A stretch of DNA of 64,000 bases from Solimonas sp. K1W22B-7 (GCF_003428335.1 NZ_CP031704.1:3472001-3536000); one strand, 5' to 3'. Positions 47,425-56,290 are shown, counted from the first letter of the stretch. A program made the numbers and translations. Notes: generated from the letters alone by a model not told the origin.

Positions 47425-47753
47425 TGCCCGCCATGCCTAAGATCCTTTTCATCGAGCACAACGGCAAGCAGCATGTCGTCGATGCCGAAAGCGGCAAGAG
47501 CGTGATGCAGACCGCGGTCGACAACCTGCTGCCCGGCATCATCGGCGACTGCGGCGGTGCCTGCTCCTGCGCCACCTGCCACGGTTACGTGGACCCCGCC
47601 TGGCAGGACAGGGTGGACCCGAAGGGCGAGAACGAGGAGATGATGCTGGACGGCGCCATGAACGTGGAGCCGACCAGCCGCCTGACCTGCCAGATCTCCA
47701 TGAAAGCGGAACTGGACGGGCTGGTGGTGCGCCTGCCGGCATCGCAGTTCTGA
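47424..47753 (+). CDS. 2Fe-2S ferredoxin of the adrenodoxin/putidaredoxin type
   Basis: 109 residues. Cluster ligands are Cys43-x5-Cys49-x2-Cys52 and Cys89 (DCGGACSCATC; SRLTCQI), the vertebrate/P450-type spacing, with an extra Cys47 between. Residues 53-80 are acidic, as needed for docking to reductase and P450. The start shares one base with the P450 stop (TGATG), so the protein is the dedicated electron donor of that P450. No ferredoxin reductase is in the window. Confidence 0.93.
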   Translation: MPAMPKILFIEHNGKQHVVDAESGKSVMQTAVDNLLPGIIGDCGGACSCATCHGYVDPAWQDRVDPKGENEEMMLDGAMNVEPTSRLTCQISMKAELDGLVVRLPASQF

Positions 47754-47765
47754 GACACCGGGGCA

Positions 47766-47797
47766 CGCGGGGCAGGGACGCCGGTCCCTGCCCCGCG
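47766..47797. terminator. Strong GC hairpin after the ferredoxin gene
   Basis: A perfect 14-bp stem (47766-47779 with 47784-47797) closes a GCCG tetraloop. It lies 13 bp after the ferredoxin stop. No T tract follows, so it is either a factor-assisted terminator or an mRNA 3' stabiliser. Confidence 0.5.
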
Positions 47798-47827
47798 CGT
47801 GCATCGACCCTGGGTTAGAGTGCCGGC

Positions 47828-48454
47828 ATGAGGGAAAAAACCAAATCCGCCGCACCGCGCAAGACCCGCATCCGCAACCCGGTCCAGACCCGGGCACGCC
47901 TGCTGCAGGCCACGGTGGAGCTGCTGGCGCTCAAGGGCCCCGACGGGCTGTCGATCAAGGAAGCGGCGCAGCTGGCCAAGGTCAGCCGCGGCGTGGCCTA
48001 CCAGCATTTCCAGCACCGCGAGCACCTGCTCAGCGAGGCCAAGGGCTGGATCACCCAGCAATTGATCGAGTCGATGCAGGGCAACGGCATGGCCCTGGCC
48101 GCGGCCGACGACGTGATGCTGCACGTGGCGCGCCTGATCCTGCAGAACCGCGACGCCGCCACGCTGCTGATCTCCGACGCCATCGCGGGGCGGGAGCTGT
48201 CGTCGGACCACCCGATCAACCGCCTGATCCGGCAGTCGCTGGAACGGCTGAAGAGCACCGGCGAAGCCCGCGCGGATCTCGACATCGAGGTGCTGTCTTA
48301 CATCTTCCTGGGCATGACCTCGACCCTGGTGATGCTCAGCCGGCTGCCGGACAGCGACCCCGAAGACCTGGCCCAGCGCTTCACCCGCGAGCTTTCGGGC
48401 TTCATGCGCCAGGGCATCTTCTCGCCGCCCGCGAGCGGACTGCGGGGGCGCTAG
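47828..48454 (+). CDS. TetR/AcrR family transcriptional regulator
   Basis: 208 residues with an N-terminal basic lead (REKTKSAAPRKTRIRN), then the TetR HTH at about 40-68 (LSIKEAAQLAKVSRGVAYQHFQHREHLL). The C-terminal helical domain is typical. It follows the P450-ferredoxin pair on the same strand after a hairpin and is its likeliest regulator. The palindrome at 45747-45768 would be a candidate site. Ligand unknown. Confidence 0.86.
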   Translation: MREKTKSAAPRKTRIRNPVQTRARLLQATVELLALKGPDGLSIKEAAQLAKVSRGVAYQHFQHREHLLSEAKGWITQQLIESMQGNGMALAAADDVMLHVARLILQNRDAATLLISDAIAGRELSSDHPINRLIRQSLERLKSTGEARADLDIEVLSYIFLGMTSTLVMLSRLPDSDPEDLAQRFTRELSGFMRQGIFSPPASGLRGR

Positions 48455-48475
48455 GACGGTTTCGATTCAAATAGT

Positions 48476-48599
48476 CCCCTCTCCCGCTTGCGGGAGAGGG
48501 TGCCCGAAGGGTGGGAGAGGGTTTCTGTAACAGTTGAAAGATTCACAGCGCCCTCTCCCGGCCCTTCGGGCCACCCTCTCCCGCAGCGCGGGAGAGGGG
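48476..48599. repeat. Second inverted pair of REP-like units
   Basis: One unit (48476-48521) reads CCCCTCTCCCGC-TT-GCGGGAG then AGGGTGCCCGAAGGGTGGGAGAGGG. The inverted unit (48551-48599) carries the same two palindromes, CCCTTCGGG and CTCTCCCGC/GCGGGAG. It is related to the pair at 13985-14101 by the CTCTCCCGC core. It occupies most of the 273-bp gap between the TetR gene and the small accessory-domain gene. Confidence 0.8.
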
Positions 48600-48727
48600 A
48601 CCGATCGACTTTGTGGGCGCACTTCTGATTCACCACACCGGCACCGCGCCCCTTCCCGGCTCAGGTACCCGAACCCAGCCGCAGCAGCGGCGACCTGATC
48701 AGCCAGATCGAGCAGGCGGGTCCCGCC

Positions 48728-49045
48728 TCAGACCTTTACCGCGGTGAACGGAAAGGCCCCCATGATGGCCGCGTTGACCTTGCCGCTCATGGTCCGGTCT
48801 TCGACCACGCCCTTGAACTTCAGCGCGATCGGCAGGGGCTTCTTGATCTTGTTGGTCCAGGCGATTTCGCCGCTGGCGCTGTCGAAGCTCACGTCCAGCA
48901 GCGTCTCCACCTGGCCGAGGGCGGACTGGCTGCCGCCCAGCACGCCGTCGACGGTTTCCAGTTCCAGCACGGTTTCCTGCGGGCCGGTGGGGCCGTAGAT
49001 GGTGACGGCCCATTTGCCTTCGATCCCCGCTGCGTTGCCGGTCAT
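48728..49045 (-). CDS. Free-standing copy of the P450 accessory domain
   Basis: 105 residues, MTGNAAGIEGKWAVTIYG start. It aligns over its whole length with residues 427-523 of the P450 at 45853 (G-x-W, GPTGPQ, W-x-N-x-I-x-KP, SGK, MGxxPFTAxK). The glycine/aromatic pattern suggests a small beta-barrel or lipocalin-like sandwich. There are no cysteines, no signal peptide and no catalytic motif. It lies 45 bp downstream of the second P450 on the same strand, so the same pairing occurs both fused and separate. Function unknown; accessory role inferred. Confidence 0.82.
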   Translation of the reverse strand: MTGNAAGIEGKWAVTIYGPTGPQETVLELETVDGVLGGSQSALGQVETLLDVSFDSASGEIAWTNKIKKPLPIALKFKGVVEDRTMSGKVNAAIMGAFPFTAVKV

Positions 49046-49090
49046 CTCGAATCTCCTCTCTCTGGATTGTCTGTAGCGGCCGGCGCGGGT

Positions 49091-50341
49091 CTACACGTCC
49101 CAGCGCAGATGAATGCTGGACGGCCCGGCGATGATGCTGCCGTGGAAGGTTGGCGGATGCTCCGGATCGAGCCGGAACTCCGGCAGCTTCTTCAGGATGG
49201 TTTCGTACATGACCCTCAGTTCCAGGCGGGCGAGGTGCACCCCCAGGCAGTAGTGCGGTCCCGCCCCGAAGGCCATCTGCGGGTGCTTCTCGCGGTTCAT
49301 GTCGTAGGTCGTGGCATCGCGGTAGACGCGCTCATCGACGCTGGCACTGGGGATGAACATCATCACCCGCTCGCCTTCCTTCAGCTCCGCGCCGTGGAAC
49401 TCGCGCTCCTTCTTCACCAGGCGGATCGGTGCCACGAAGGCGTAGCGCCGCAGGATTTCTTCCGAGGCCTCGGGAATCAGCGCCGGATTCGCGCGCAGCA
49501 CGCGCTGCAGCTCGGGGTCGGTCGCCAGGTGGCGCACGCCGAAGCCCAGGGCGTTGACGACGGTATCCAGGCCGGCGATGAACAGGATCACGCAGTAGCT
49601 CAGCATGAGGTCCAGGGTCATCGGCTCGCCCTCGATCTCCAGCGCCCACAGCATGCTGATGATGTCCTGCTTCGGGTTGGCACGGCGTTCGACGATGGTC
49701 TCGCGCATGACCGCGGCAATGGCTTGCATCATGAGCATGTTCTCGGACAGGTCCGGCGTGATCACCGAGAGGTGTTTCTTGGCCAGTTCCCGGTACTCGC
49801 GTTCCTTCTCCACCGGCAAGCCGAACATGCCCAGGAAGATCTCCACCGGGTAGATGTCGGAGACGTCGTGCTGAAACTCGCAACGGCCCTGCTTGGCGAT
49901 CCCGTCGATGAGACGTTCGGCGAGTTCGCGGATCTCCTTTTCCCTCGCCAGCGCCGCTTTCGGGGAAAAGGTGGAGAACAGCGGCATGCGCAGCTTGGCG
50001 TGCTGCGGCGGATCGATGCAGATGGGAACCGGCGCCGGGATGCGCTCCTCCTCGGGCAGTTCCGCCATCATCGAATTGAAGGCCTCCGGCGAGAAGTGCT
50101 CGCTGGAAAAGGTTTCGTAGTCGCGCAGCGCTTCGTGGACCGCCGCGTGGGCCTGGACCATCCAGTGCCCGCCGTTGTAGGGCGTCCAGAAGATCGGCGG
50201 GGCATTTCGGGCCAGGTCCGCGGCGCGGGCGTGCGGGTCGCGGCAGTACTCGGGGTCGGTGTTGTAGTCGAAGGCATACACCAAGGCATCCGGCACGTGG
50301 GCGGGCTTCTTCACCCGGTTGGCCATGTCCGCACTGTTCAT
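49091..50341 (-). CDS. Cytochrome P450
   Basis: 416 residues. I-helix AGLDT (256-260), ExxR (Glu295-x-x-Arg298 in EEILRRY), and heme ligand Cys365 in AFGAGPHYCLGVHLARLEL. It is similar to bacterial class I P450s that act on terpenoids or steroids, but no substrate can be inferred. It lacks the C-terminal extension of the other P450 and instead has the free accessory protein 45 bp downstream. Divergent from the TetR gene at 50528 across a cluster of palindromes. Confidence 0.92.
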   Translation of the reverse strand: MNSADMANRVKKPAHVPDALVYAFDYNTDPEYCRDPHARAADLARNAPPIFWTPYNGGHWMVQAHAAVHEALRDYETFSSEHFSPEAFNSMMAELPEEERIPAPVPICIDPPQHAKLRMPLFSTFSPKAALAREKEIRELAERLIDGIAKQGRCEFQHDVSDIYPVEIFLGMFGLPVEKEREYRELAKKHLSVITPDLSENMLMMQAIAAVMRETIVERRANPKQDIISMLWALEIEGEPMTLDLMLSYCVILFIAGLDTVVNALGFGVRHLATDPELQRVLRANPALIPEASEEILRRYAFVAPIRLVKKEREFHGAELKEGERVMMFIPSASVDERVYRDATTYDMNREKHPQMAFGAGPHYCLGVHLARLELRVMYETILKKLPEFRLDPEHPPTFHGSIIAGPSSIHLRWDV

Positions 50342-50430
50342 TGAATACCCCTCTCCCTGTAGCGGTGGTCCATCCGAAGCCCTGGCAGGTCCGCCGGGCT
50401 GCAGGACGCCGCCCGGTTCGACCTGCAAAG

Positions 50431-50481
50431 AAATTCTACTTACAGGAAAGTTGAAATTCAACTTACACGTAAGTAGAATTT
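50431..50481. promoter_or_regulatory. Nested palindrome cluster between P450 and tetR genes
   Basis: AAATTCTACTTAC (50431-50443) and GTAAGTAGAATTT (50469-50481) are perfect 13-bp inverted repeats. Inside lie a palindrome AAGTTGAA-A-TTCAACTT (50448-50464) and CTTACACGTAAG (50462-50473). The block is AT-rich in GC-rich surroundings and is 47 bp before the TetR start, a likely multi-dimer operator for it. Confidence 0.78.
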
Positions 50482-50527
50482 TTCCACACGAAGCCGGGCG
50501 TGCGGGCCCGGACCATGGAAAACCACC

Positions 50528-51205
50528 GTGAACACCCAGATCGTCGTCGAACCCAGCAGCACCAAGGCCGAGCGCACGCGGGCGGCCATCCTGGCGACGG
50601 CCGAAGACCTGTTCTCGCGGCAGGGTTATGCGGCCACGCGGCTTGAAGACGTCGCCGAGGCGCTGGGGCTGACCCGCGCCGCGCTGTTCTACTACTACGG
50701 CGACAAGCAGAAGCTCTACGACGCCATGCTTGCCGAGGCCTTCAGCGGCCTCGCCTGCCACCTGGAAGAAGTGCTCGCCGCCGAGACCGGCTCGGTCGTG
50801 GAACGCATCGAACTGGCCGTGGAGGCCTGGATCGACGCGATCATTGCCCGCCCTACCCTGGCGCGCCTGATCCTGCGCTTCGTCGCCGACGGCGCGGAGC
50901 AGCCCTCGCAGGCCATCTTCTCCGACAACAACCGGCTGCCCATGCAGTTCTGGGCCTTGTTCGAGCAGGGGCGCAGGAGCGGCGAGCTCAAGCCGGTCAA
51001 CGACGATCCCTTCCACACCGCGAGCGCGGTGATCGGCACCACCGTCTTCTACGTCGGCGCGCTCTCCGGCCTGGTGCCCCATGGGCAGTTCCAGCCCCTG
51101 GACCCCAAGCAGGTCGCGGACCACAAGCGGGAAGCACTGTTTGCCACGCGCCACCTGCTCGGCATCGGCAAGGGCGGGCGCAGGAAAGCGGTGAAGAAGC
51201 AGTAA
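50528..51205 (+). CDS. TetR/AcrR family transcriptional regulator
   Basis: 225 residues from GTG 50528. TetR HTH at about 36-66 (AATRLEDVAEALGLTRAALFYYYGDKQKLYDAM). The ligand domain is large and helical and the C-terminus basic (GKGGRRKAVKKQ). It is divergent from the P450 gene at 49091 across the nested palindromes. It is also followed on its own strand by the AveC-like/SDR operon, which it may control as well. Confidence 0.88.
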   Translation: MNTQIVVEPSSTKAERTRAAILATAEDLFSRQGYAATRLEDVAEALGLTRAALFYYYGDKQKLYDAMLAEAFSGLACHLEEVLAAETGSVVERIELAVEAWIDAIIARPTLARLILRFVADGAEQPSQAIFSDNNRLPMQFWALFEQGRRSGELKPVNDDPFHTASAVIGTTVFYVGALSGLVPHGQFQPLDPKQVADHKREALFATRHLLGIGKGGRRKAVKKQ

Positions 51206-51301
51206 CGAGATACAGCAGCAAGGAGGGACCGCGGCAAGGGGCCGCCAGAAGCCCCTGCCGATGTCCCTGAACACAATCGCATTCGCATGGAGTGAGGCGG
51301 C

Positions 51302-52414
51302 ATGTCGAAACACACAGTTTCCCGCACGGGGGCTTCCGGTAGCGGTTCGGCCGTGACCTGGCTGTGGAGCCTCGTCGGCCTCGGCCTCATCGGCCTGATT
51401 GCGTATTTCGCGCGCATGGGCGCCGTTTCCCCGCGCATCGCCAACCCGGAGGTCCGCGGCGTGCCGCGTCCGGTGGAGTTCCTGTTCGGCATCGACTGGC
51501 TGCCGTATCTCGAAGCCGGCACCGTCGTGGCCATGGTCCTCCTCGTGGTGGGTTGCGCCCTGGCCTGGCGGCGCCATCCGGGGCACCCCTACCTGCTGAT
51601 GACCATCGCCACGACGGCGATCGTCTGGCAGGACCCGATCATGAACTGGGCCCCCTATGCGGTGTACAACCCGCAGCTCTGGCACTGGCCGGAAGACTGG
51701 CCGCTGATCATGCTGTCGCCCACCGTCGAGCCCTTCATCGTGGTGGGCTATGCGATGTTCTACTTCGGGCCCTTCTTCCCGGCGGTCTGGGTGCTGCGGC
51801 GCCTGCAGGCGAAGCGGACGATGGATGCCTTCGTCTGGCGCCATCCGCTGTGGAGTCTCGCCGGCCTGATCCTGGTGTTCGGCTTCATCTTCGACATGAT
51901 GCTGGAGGTGTCGCTGGTCCGGACCGGCCTGTACATCTACTCGCAGGCGATTCCCTTCGGTACGATCTTCGCGGGCACCACCTTCCAGTTCCCGCTGATC
52001 TGGGAATCCACCTTCGTCTGCCTGGTGATGATCCCGGCAGGCGTGCTGTGCTACCGCGACGACACCGGGCGCACGGTGGCGGAGAAGCTGTCGCAGCGCC
52101 TGCGCTGGTTCCAGGGGCGGCCAGTGCTCGCCACCTTCCTGGTCATGTTCGGCATCGTCAACATCGCCTACTTCATGTACGGCGGTGCCTTCGCCGTCAT
52201 TCGTGCCAGCGGCCTGGCCACTTCGATGGCCTGCCCCTACCCCTATCCGGAAGCCAAGGTCTACGACCCGCAGGGCTACTACGAGCGTGAAGGCCAGCCG
52301 GGCCCCTATTTCGAGGGCTACTGGAACAGACTGACGGTGGGACAGCCCGACGGTCGGCCCAAGGTCAACCCGCTCAAGGAAGATGCCGCCTGCCTGCCCA
52401 AGGAGAAATCCTGA
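51302..52414 (+). CDS. AveC-like (spirocyclase AveC family) integral membrane protein
   Basis: 370 residues with about seven hydrophobic segments. The central part (DPIMNWAPYAVYNPQLWHWPEDWPL then SPTVEPFIVVGYAMFYFGPFFPAVWVLRR) is the family's conserved region. AveC of Streptomyces avermitilis controls spiroketal formation in avermectin synthesis; most homologues, found also in mycobacteria and some proteobacteria, have no known role. Its neighbours (P450s, SDRs) suggest modification of a polycyclic, steroid- or terpenoid-like compound. The TGATG junction with the next gene indicates coupling. Confidence 0.8.
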   Translation: MSKHTVSRTGASGSGSAVTWLWSLVGLGLIGLIAYFARMGAVSPRIANPEVRGVPRPVEFLFGIDWLPYLEAGTVVAMVLLVVGCALAWRRHPGHPYLLMTIATTAIVWQDPIMNWAPYAVYNPQLWHWPEDWPLIMLSPTVEPFIVVGYAMFYFGPFFPAVWVLRRLQAKRTMDAFVWRHPLWSLAGLILVFGFIFDMMLEVSLVRTGLYIYSQAIPFGTIFAGTTFQFPLIWESTFVCLVMIPAGVLCYRDDTGRTVAEKLSQRLRWFQGRPVLATFLVMFGIVNIAYFMYGGAFAVIRASGLATSMACPYPYPEAKVYDPQGYYEREGQPGPYFEGYWNRLTVGQPDGRPKVNPLKEDAACLPKEKS

Positions 52415-54498
52415 TGCCCAGCGTCGTCATCACCGGAGCTTCCCGTGGACTGGGGCTGGCTTCGGCCCGCCATCTCTACCAGCAGGGCTGGCACATCGTC
52501 GCCGCCATGCGCTCGGTCGAATCCGGCCTGGAGAAACTGCGCGCCGCCACCGGCGCAGCGGCCGGCGATCCGCGCCTGATCGGCATCCCGCTCGATCTCA
52601 CCGACCTGGCCTCCATACCGGCCGCGGCCAGGGCCATCGAGGACGCGGTGGGCGCTCCCGACGCCCTGGTGCACAACGCCGGCATCGCCGCGTTCGCCAG
52701 CGTGGAGGAAACACCGGACCCGGTCTGGCAGCAGATGTTCGCGACCAACCTGTTCGGGCCCGTGCTGCTCACCAAGTCGCTGCTGCCCGCGATGCGCGCC
52801 AAGGGACAGGGCCGCATCGTCGTGCTGTCGAGTGCCGGCGCGATCCGCGGCATGCCCGGCATCAGTGCCTATTCGGCATCCAAGGGTGCGCTCGAGCGCT
52901 GGGCGGAAGCCCTGTCGCAGGAGGTGGCGCCCTTCGGACTCGGCGTCACCATCCTGGTGACCGGCTCCTTCCAGACCGACATCATCACCGAGCAGACCCC
53001 GGACCATGGCAATCACCAGGGTCCGTATGGCGTGATCTACAAGGGCATCCACAGCACCGGCAAGGCGGCAGTGGCCAAGGCCCTGCCCACGGAAGTCTTT
53101 GCCCGCGCGCTGGGCGCGGCGCTGATGGAGAAGGCGCCCATCGTGCGCCGTACCGTCGGGCCGGACGCCACGGCGCTCGCCGTCATGGCGCGGATACTTC
53201 CGGGCAAGCTGGTGCATCAGATCATCCGCGCGGCCATGAAGATTCCCCGCATGGGAGCGCTCCACGCAGCGGCGGGAAGCGGCAGCCCGGCTGCATCCGC
53301 CAATCTGGATCCAGCTCCCCAGAAGCCGATCGGCTTCAAGGACCAAGTGGTGATCGTCACCGGTGCCGGTCGCGGCCTGGGGCGCCTTTATGCGCTGGAG
53401 TTCGCGCGGCGCGGCGCGGCGGTGGTCGTCAACGACCTGGGCGGCTCCATGCACGGCGACGGCGCGGACGGCAGCGTTGCCGACCAGGTGGTCGAGGAGA
53501 TCCGGCGCAACGGCGGCAAGGCGGTGGCATCCCACGACTCGGTCGCGACTCCGGAGGGCGGCGCGGCGATCGTGCGCGCCGCGGTGGAAACCTTCGGAAG
53601 GCTCGATGCGGTGGTCAGCAACGCCGGCATTTTCGGTTCCGTCGACTTCGAGATGCTGCAGCCCGAGGAATGGCGCCGCATGCTGGGCGTGCACCTCGAC
53701 GGCAGCTTCTACCTGAGCCAGCCCGCGTTTCGCGTGATGAAGTCGCAGGGCTATGGCCGCTTCGTCTTCACGTCATCCTCGGCGGGACTTTTCGGCCAGC
53801 CGCAGGAAGCGCACTACGCCGCGGCCAAGGCCGGCATCTTCGGCCTGTCGAACGTGGTGGCGATCGAAGGCGAGGAGCATGGCATCAAGGCGAACTGCGT
53901 GCTGCCCTTCGGATTCTCGCGCATGGTGACCGAAACCGTGGGCGGCGCCGACGCCGCCGCGCAGATCCCCTTCCTGCAGATCATCGATCCCAGGCTCGTC
54001 GTGCCGATGGTGGTGTTCCTGGCGAGTCGCGCCTGCGAGCCCAGCCATCACCACTACTCGGCCGGGGCCGGTCGCTATGCCCGCGTCTTTGCCGGGCTCG
54101 GCGAAGGATGGCTGGCCCCCGCTGGCAGCGCGCCCACTGCCGAGGACATCGCGGCGAACCTTGGCAAGGTCTCGGCGACCCAGCCCTTCACCGTGCCGTC
54201 TTCCATCGTCGATGAGGTCATGCAGATCAGCATGCGCAGAGGCCTGGGCCAGGAAAGCAGGCCCGCCGCCGCGAGCCCGCTGCGCTTCACCGCGGATACC
54301 CGGCTGGCGGACATCCTGGACAACCCGCAGGCCAAGGCCGTCATGGCCAGCCACTATCCGGAAATGAAGACCGCGGGTCCGCTGCTGCGCATGGGACGCG
54401 GGCTCACCCTCAAGCAGATCTCCGGGTTTCCCCAGGCCAGGATGTCGCCTGAGCGGTTGCAGACGATCCTCGACGATCTGCAGAAGCTGCAGGTATAG
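52414..54498 (+). CDS. Tandem fusion of two short-chain dehydrogenases
   Basis: 694 residues. Domain 1 (about 1-265): cofactor loop TGASRGLG (7-14), NAG at 88-90, Tyr153-x3-Lys157 (YSASK). Domain 2 (about 306-600): TGAGRGLG (316-323), NDLGGSMHG typical of MFE-2-type 3-hydroxyacyl-CoA dehydrogenases, Tyr468-x3-Lys472 (YAAAK). A C-terminal stretch of about 95 residues (ADILDNPQAKAVMASHYPEM...LQTILDDLQKLQ) is extra and helical. Both dehydrogenase sites look active. Fusion suggests two consecutive oxidoreductions on one substrate. It starts within the AveC-like stop codon. Confidence 0.87.
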   Translation: MPSVVITGASRGLGLASARHLYQQGWHIVAAMRSVESGLEKLRAATGAAAGDPRLIGIPLDLTDLASIPAAARAIEDAVGAPDALVHNAGIAAFASVEETPDPVWQQMFATNLFGPVLLTKSLLPAMRAKGQGRIVVLSSAGAIRGMPGISAYSASKGALERWAEALSQEVAPFGLGVTILVTGSFQTDIITEQTPDHGNHQGPYGVIYKGIHSTGKAAVAKALPTEVFARALGAALMEKAPIVRRTVGPDATALAVMARILPGKLVHQIIRAAMKIPRMGALHAAAGSGSPAASANLDPAPQKPIGFKDQVVIVTGAGRGLGRLYALEFARRGAAVVVNDLGGSMHGDGADGSVADQVVEEIRRNGGKAVASHDSVATPEGGAAIVRAAVETFGRLDAVVSNAGIFGSVDFEMLQPEEWRRMLGVHLDGSFYLSQPAFRVMKSQGYGRFVFTSSSAGLFGQPQEAHYAAAKAGIFGLSNVVAIEGEEHGIKANCVLPFGFSRMVTETVGGADAAAQIPFLQIIDPRLVVPMVVFLASRACEPSHHHYSAGAGRYARVFAGLGEGWLAPAGSAPTAEDIAANLGKVSATQPFTVPSSIVDEVMQISMRRGLGQESRPAAASPLRFTADTRLADILDNPQAKAVMASHYPEMKTAGPLLRMGRGLTLKQISGFPQARMSPERLQTILDDLQKLQV

Positions 54499-54506
54499 AG
54501 ACGCCG

Positions 54507-56219
54507 GTGAACGACACCACTCACAGCGAAAGCCTGGACCTGCTGGGGATGCTGGCGTCGGCGCTGTCGCGCCGACCACTGGCGGTCGACCGCGCCGCCC
54601 CCGACATCCCTGCGTGGACGAACGGATCGGTGATCTTCGTCGATGGCAGCGCCGCCTTCTCCGTGCAGCTCAGGCAACTTTGCGTCCAGAGCGCCCTGCT
54701 CATTGCGGGGAGCCTGGAGCGGAGCATCCTGCAGCGCCTGGCGCGCCGGCCCGAACTGGCGCGGCGCTATCTCGCCATCGAAGGACAGCGCGCGCTGGCG
54801 GCGAGCGAAGACGTGCTGCCGCCGCTGGCATGGCCGCTGAGCGACCGCGCCCTGGCCCTGCGCTCCAGCTCGCCGGAGGGCTCACTGGAACTGGCCCTGG
54901 GCAAGGCGCGCATCGAGGATCCGCCGGCCGTGTTCGGCGCCATCCGGGTGCGCGAACTGCTCGCCGCGCAGCGGCACGCCGGCGGATCGACCCGCGAGGG
55001 ACAGGCACGGCACATCCCTCGCAAGCCTCAGGACCAGCCCCTGGCCGAACTCGGCGACGACGCCAACCAGGACGAAGAGGACATCGAGGACTTCGCCAGC
55101 AGCCCGGTGGGCGGTGGCGGCGGCCTGGGCAAGCTCCTGCAGAAGATGTTCCAGATGCTGCGGCAGCTGAAGGCCGGCGACGGTCCGGGGGCGGACACGG
55201 CGACGCACGCGTCCCGCTCCGGGCCACGCGCGGGAGCACGGGCGCTGCAATCGACGGCCAGCGCGGAATCCATCGACGACGCCTTCGGCAAGGGCCTGGG
55301 CATCCTCTACCCGGAATGGAACGTCCATGACCGTTGCTACCGGCCCGACTGGTGCACCGTAAGCGAGATCGATCCACCCGTTAACCAGCCTTCCGCGGTG
55401 GCGTGGTCGGCAGGGCATGGGTTGCGCAAGCCGCTGTCCCGCCTCGGCATGGGCCTGGACCGCTTCCACCGCCAGGCCCAGGGCGACGACATCGACATCG
55501 ATGCCGCCATCGAAGCGCAGGTCGCCATCAGGGCAGGAACAGTGCCGGACGAAGCGGTCTACATCGAAAGCCAGCGTCGCCGGCGTGACCTGTCGGTGCT
55601 GGTCCTGCTGGACGTCTCCGGTTCCGTCGCCCAGGACGACGGATCGGGCAGCACGGTGCACGTACAGCAGCGCAATGCCGCTGCCGCCCTGGTCACGGTG
55701 CTGCACGAGGTGGGTGACCGCGTCGCCCTCTATGCCTTCCATTCGCAGGGCCGCTCCGCCGTGCACCTGGTGCCGGTCAAGCAGTTCGACGAAGGCCTGG
55801 ACAGCCGCGTCATGACGCGGCTGCACAGCCTGGTGCCCGGTGCCTACTCGCGGCTGGGAGCCGCCATCCGCCATGGCGCGACGCTGCTGCTGGAGCGCAG
55901 CGGCACGCCCAGGCGCCTGCTCGTCGTGCTGTCCGACGGCCTGGCCTATGACCACGGCTACGAGCCTGCCTACGGCGCGGCCGATGCACGGCAGGCCCTG
56001 GGTGAGGCGCGGCGCGATGGCGTGGGCTGCCTGTGCCTGAGCATCGGCGCGGCCACGGACGTGGAGGTGCTGCGGCGTGTCTTCGGCAGCGCGGCCCACG
56101 CCATGATCCCGCGGCACGACCAGCTCGGCCAGGTGATCGGTCCGCTGTTCCGCTCTGCCCTGCGCGCGGCGGAGCTGCGACGCAACCAGGCGAGGCGGCG
56201 GGCGAGGCCGGCAGCCTGA
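54507..56219 (+). CDS. VWA-domain protein of the NorD/CbbO type
   Basis: 570 residues from GTG 54507. The C-terminal VWA domain begins at about 360 with the MIDAS motif Asp369-x-Ser371-x-Ser373 (DVSGSV). An acidic linker (DDANQDEEDIEDF, 184-196) precedes it. Proteins of this class pair with a MoxR/NorQ/CbbQ AAA+ ATPase and remodel or insert metal into an enzyme (NorBC, Rubisco). The ATPase partner is at 59037, but a TonB receptor lies between. It begins 8 bp after the double SDR, so it belongs to the AveC/SDR operon. Confidence 0.82.
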   Translation: MNDTTHSESLDLLGMLASALSRRPLAVDRAAPDIPAWTNGSVIFVDGSAAFSVQLRQLCVQSALLIAGSLERSILQRLARRPELARRYLAIEGQRALAASEDVLPPLAWPLSDRALALRSSSPEGSLELALGKARIEDPPAVFGAIRVRELLAAQRHAGGSTREGQARHIPRKPQDQPLAELGDDANQDEEDIEDFASSPVGGGGGLGKLLQKMFQMLRQLKAGDGPGADTATHASRSGPRAGARALQSTASAESIDDAFGKGLGILYPEWNVHDRCYRPDWCTVSEIDPPVNQPSAVAWSAGHGLRKPLSRLGMGLDRFHRQAQGDDIDIDAAIEAQVAIRAGTVPDEAVYIESQRRRRDLSVLVLLDVSGSVAQDDGSGSTVHVQQRNAAAALVTVLHEVGDRVALYAFHSQGRSAVHLVPVKQFDEGLDSRVMTRLHSLVPGAYSRLGAAIRHGATLLLERSGTPRRLLVVLSDGLAYDHGYEPAYGAADARQALGEARRDGVGCLCLSIGAATDVEVLRRVFGSAAHAMIPRHDQLGQVIGPLFRSALRAAELRRNQARRRARPAA

Positions 56220-56290
56220 ACAAAGACTTAAAGAAGACGTCGCCAGGACTGCGCATCGGCACGGCAAGGCGATCAGGAATGGAGGAGAGC

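Noticed and set aside
48476-48599. CRISPR array from regularly spaced palindromes
   Set aside because: The units are in opposite orientation with no regular spacers and no cas genes; they are REP-like.
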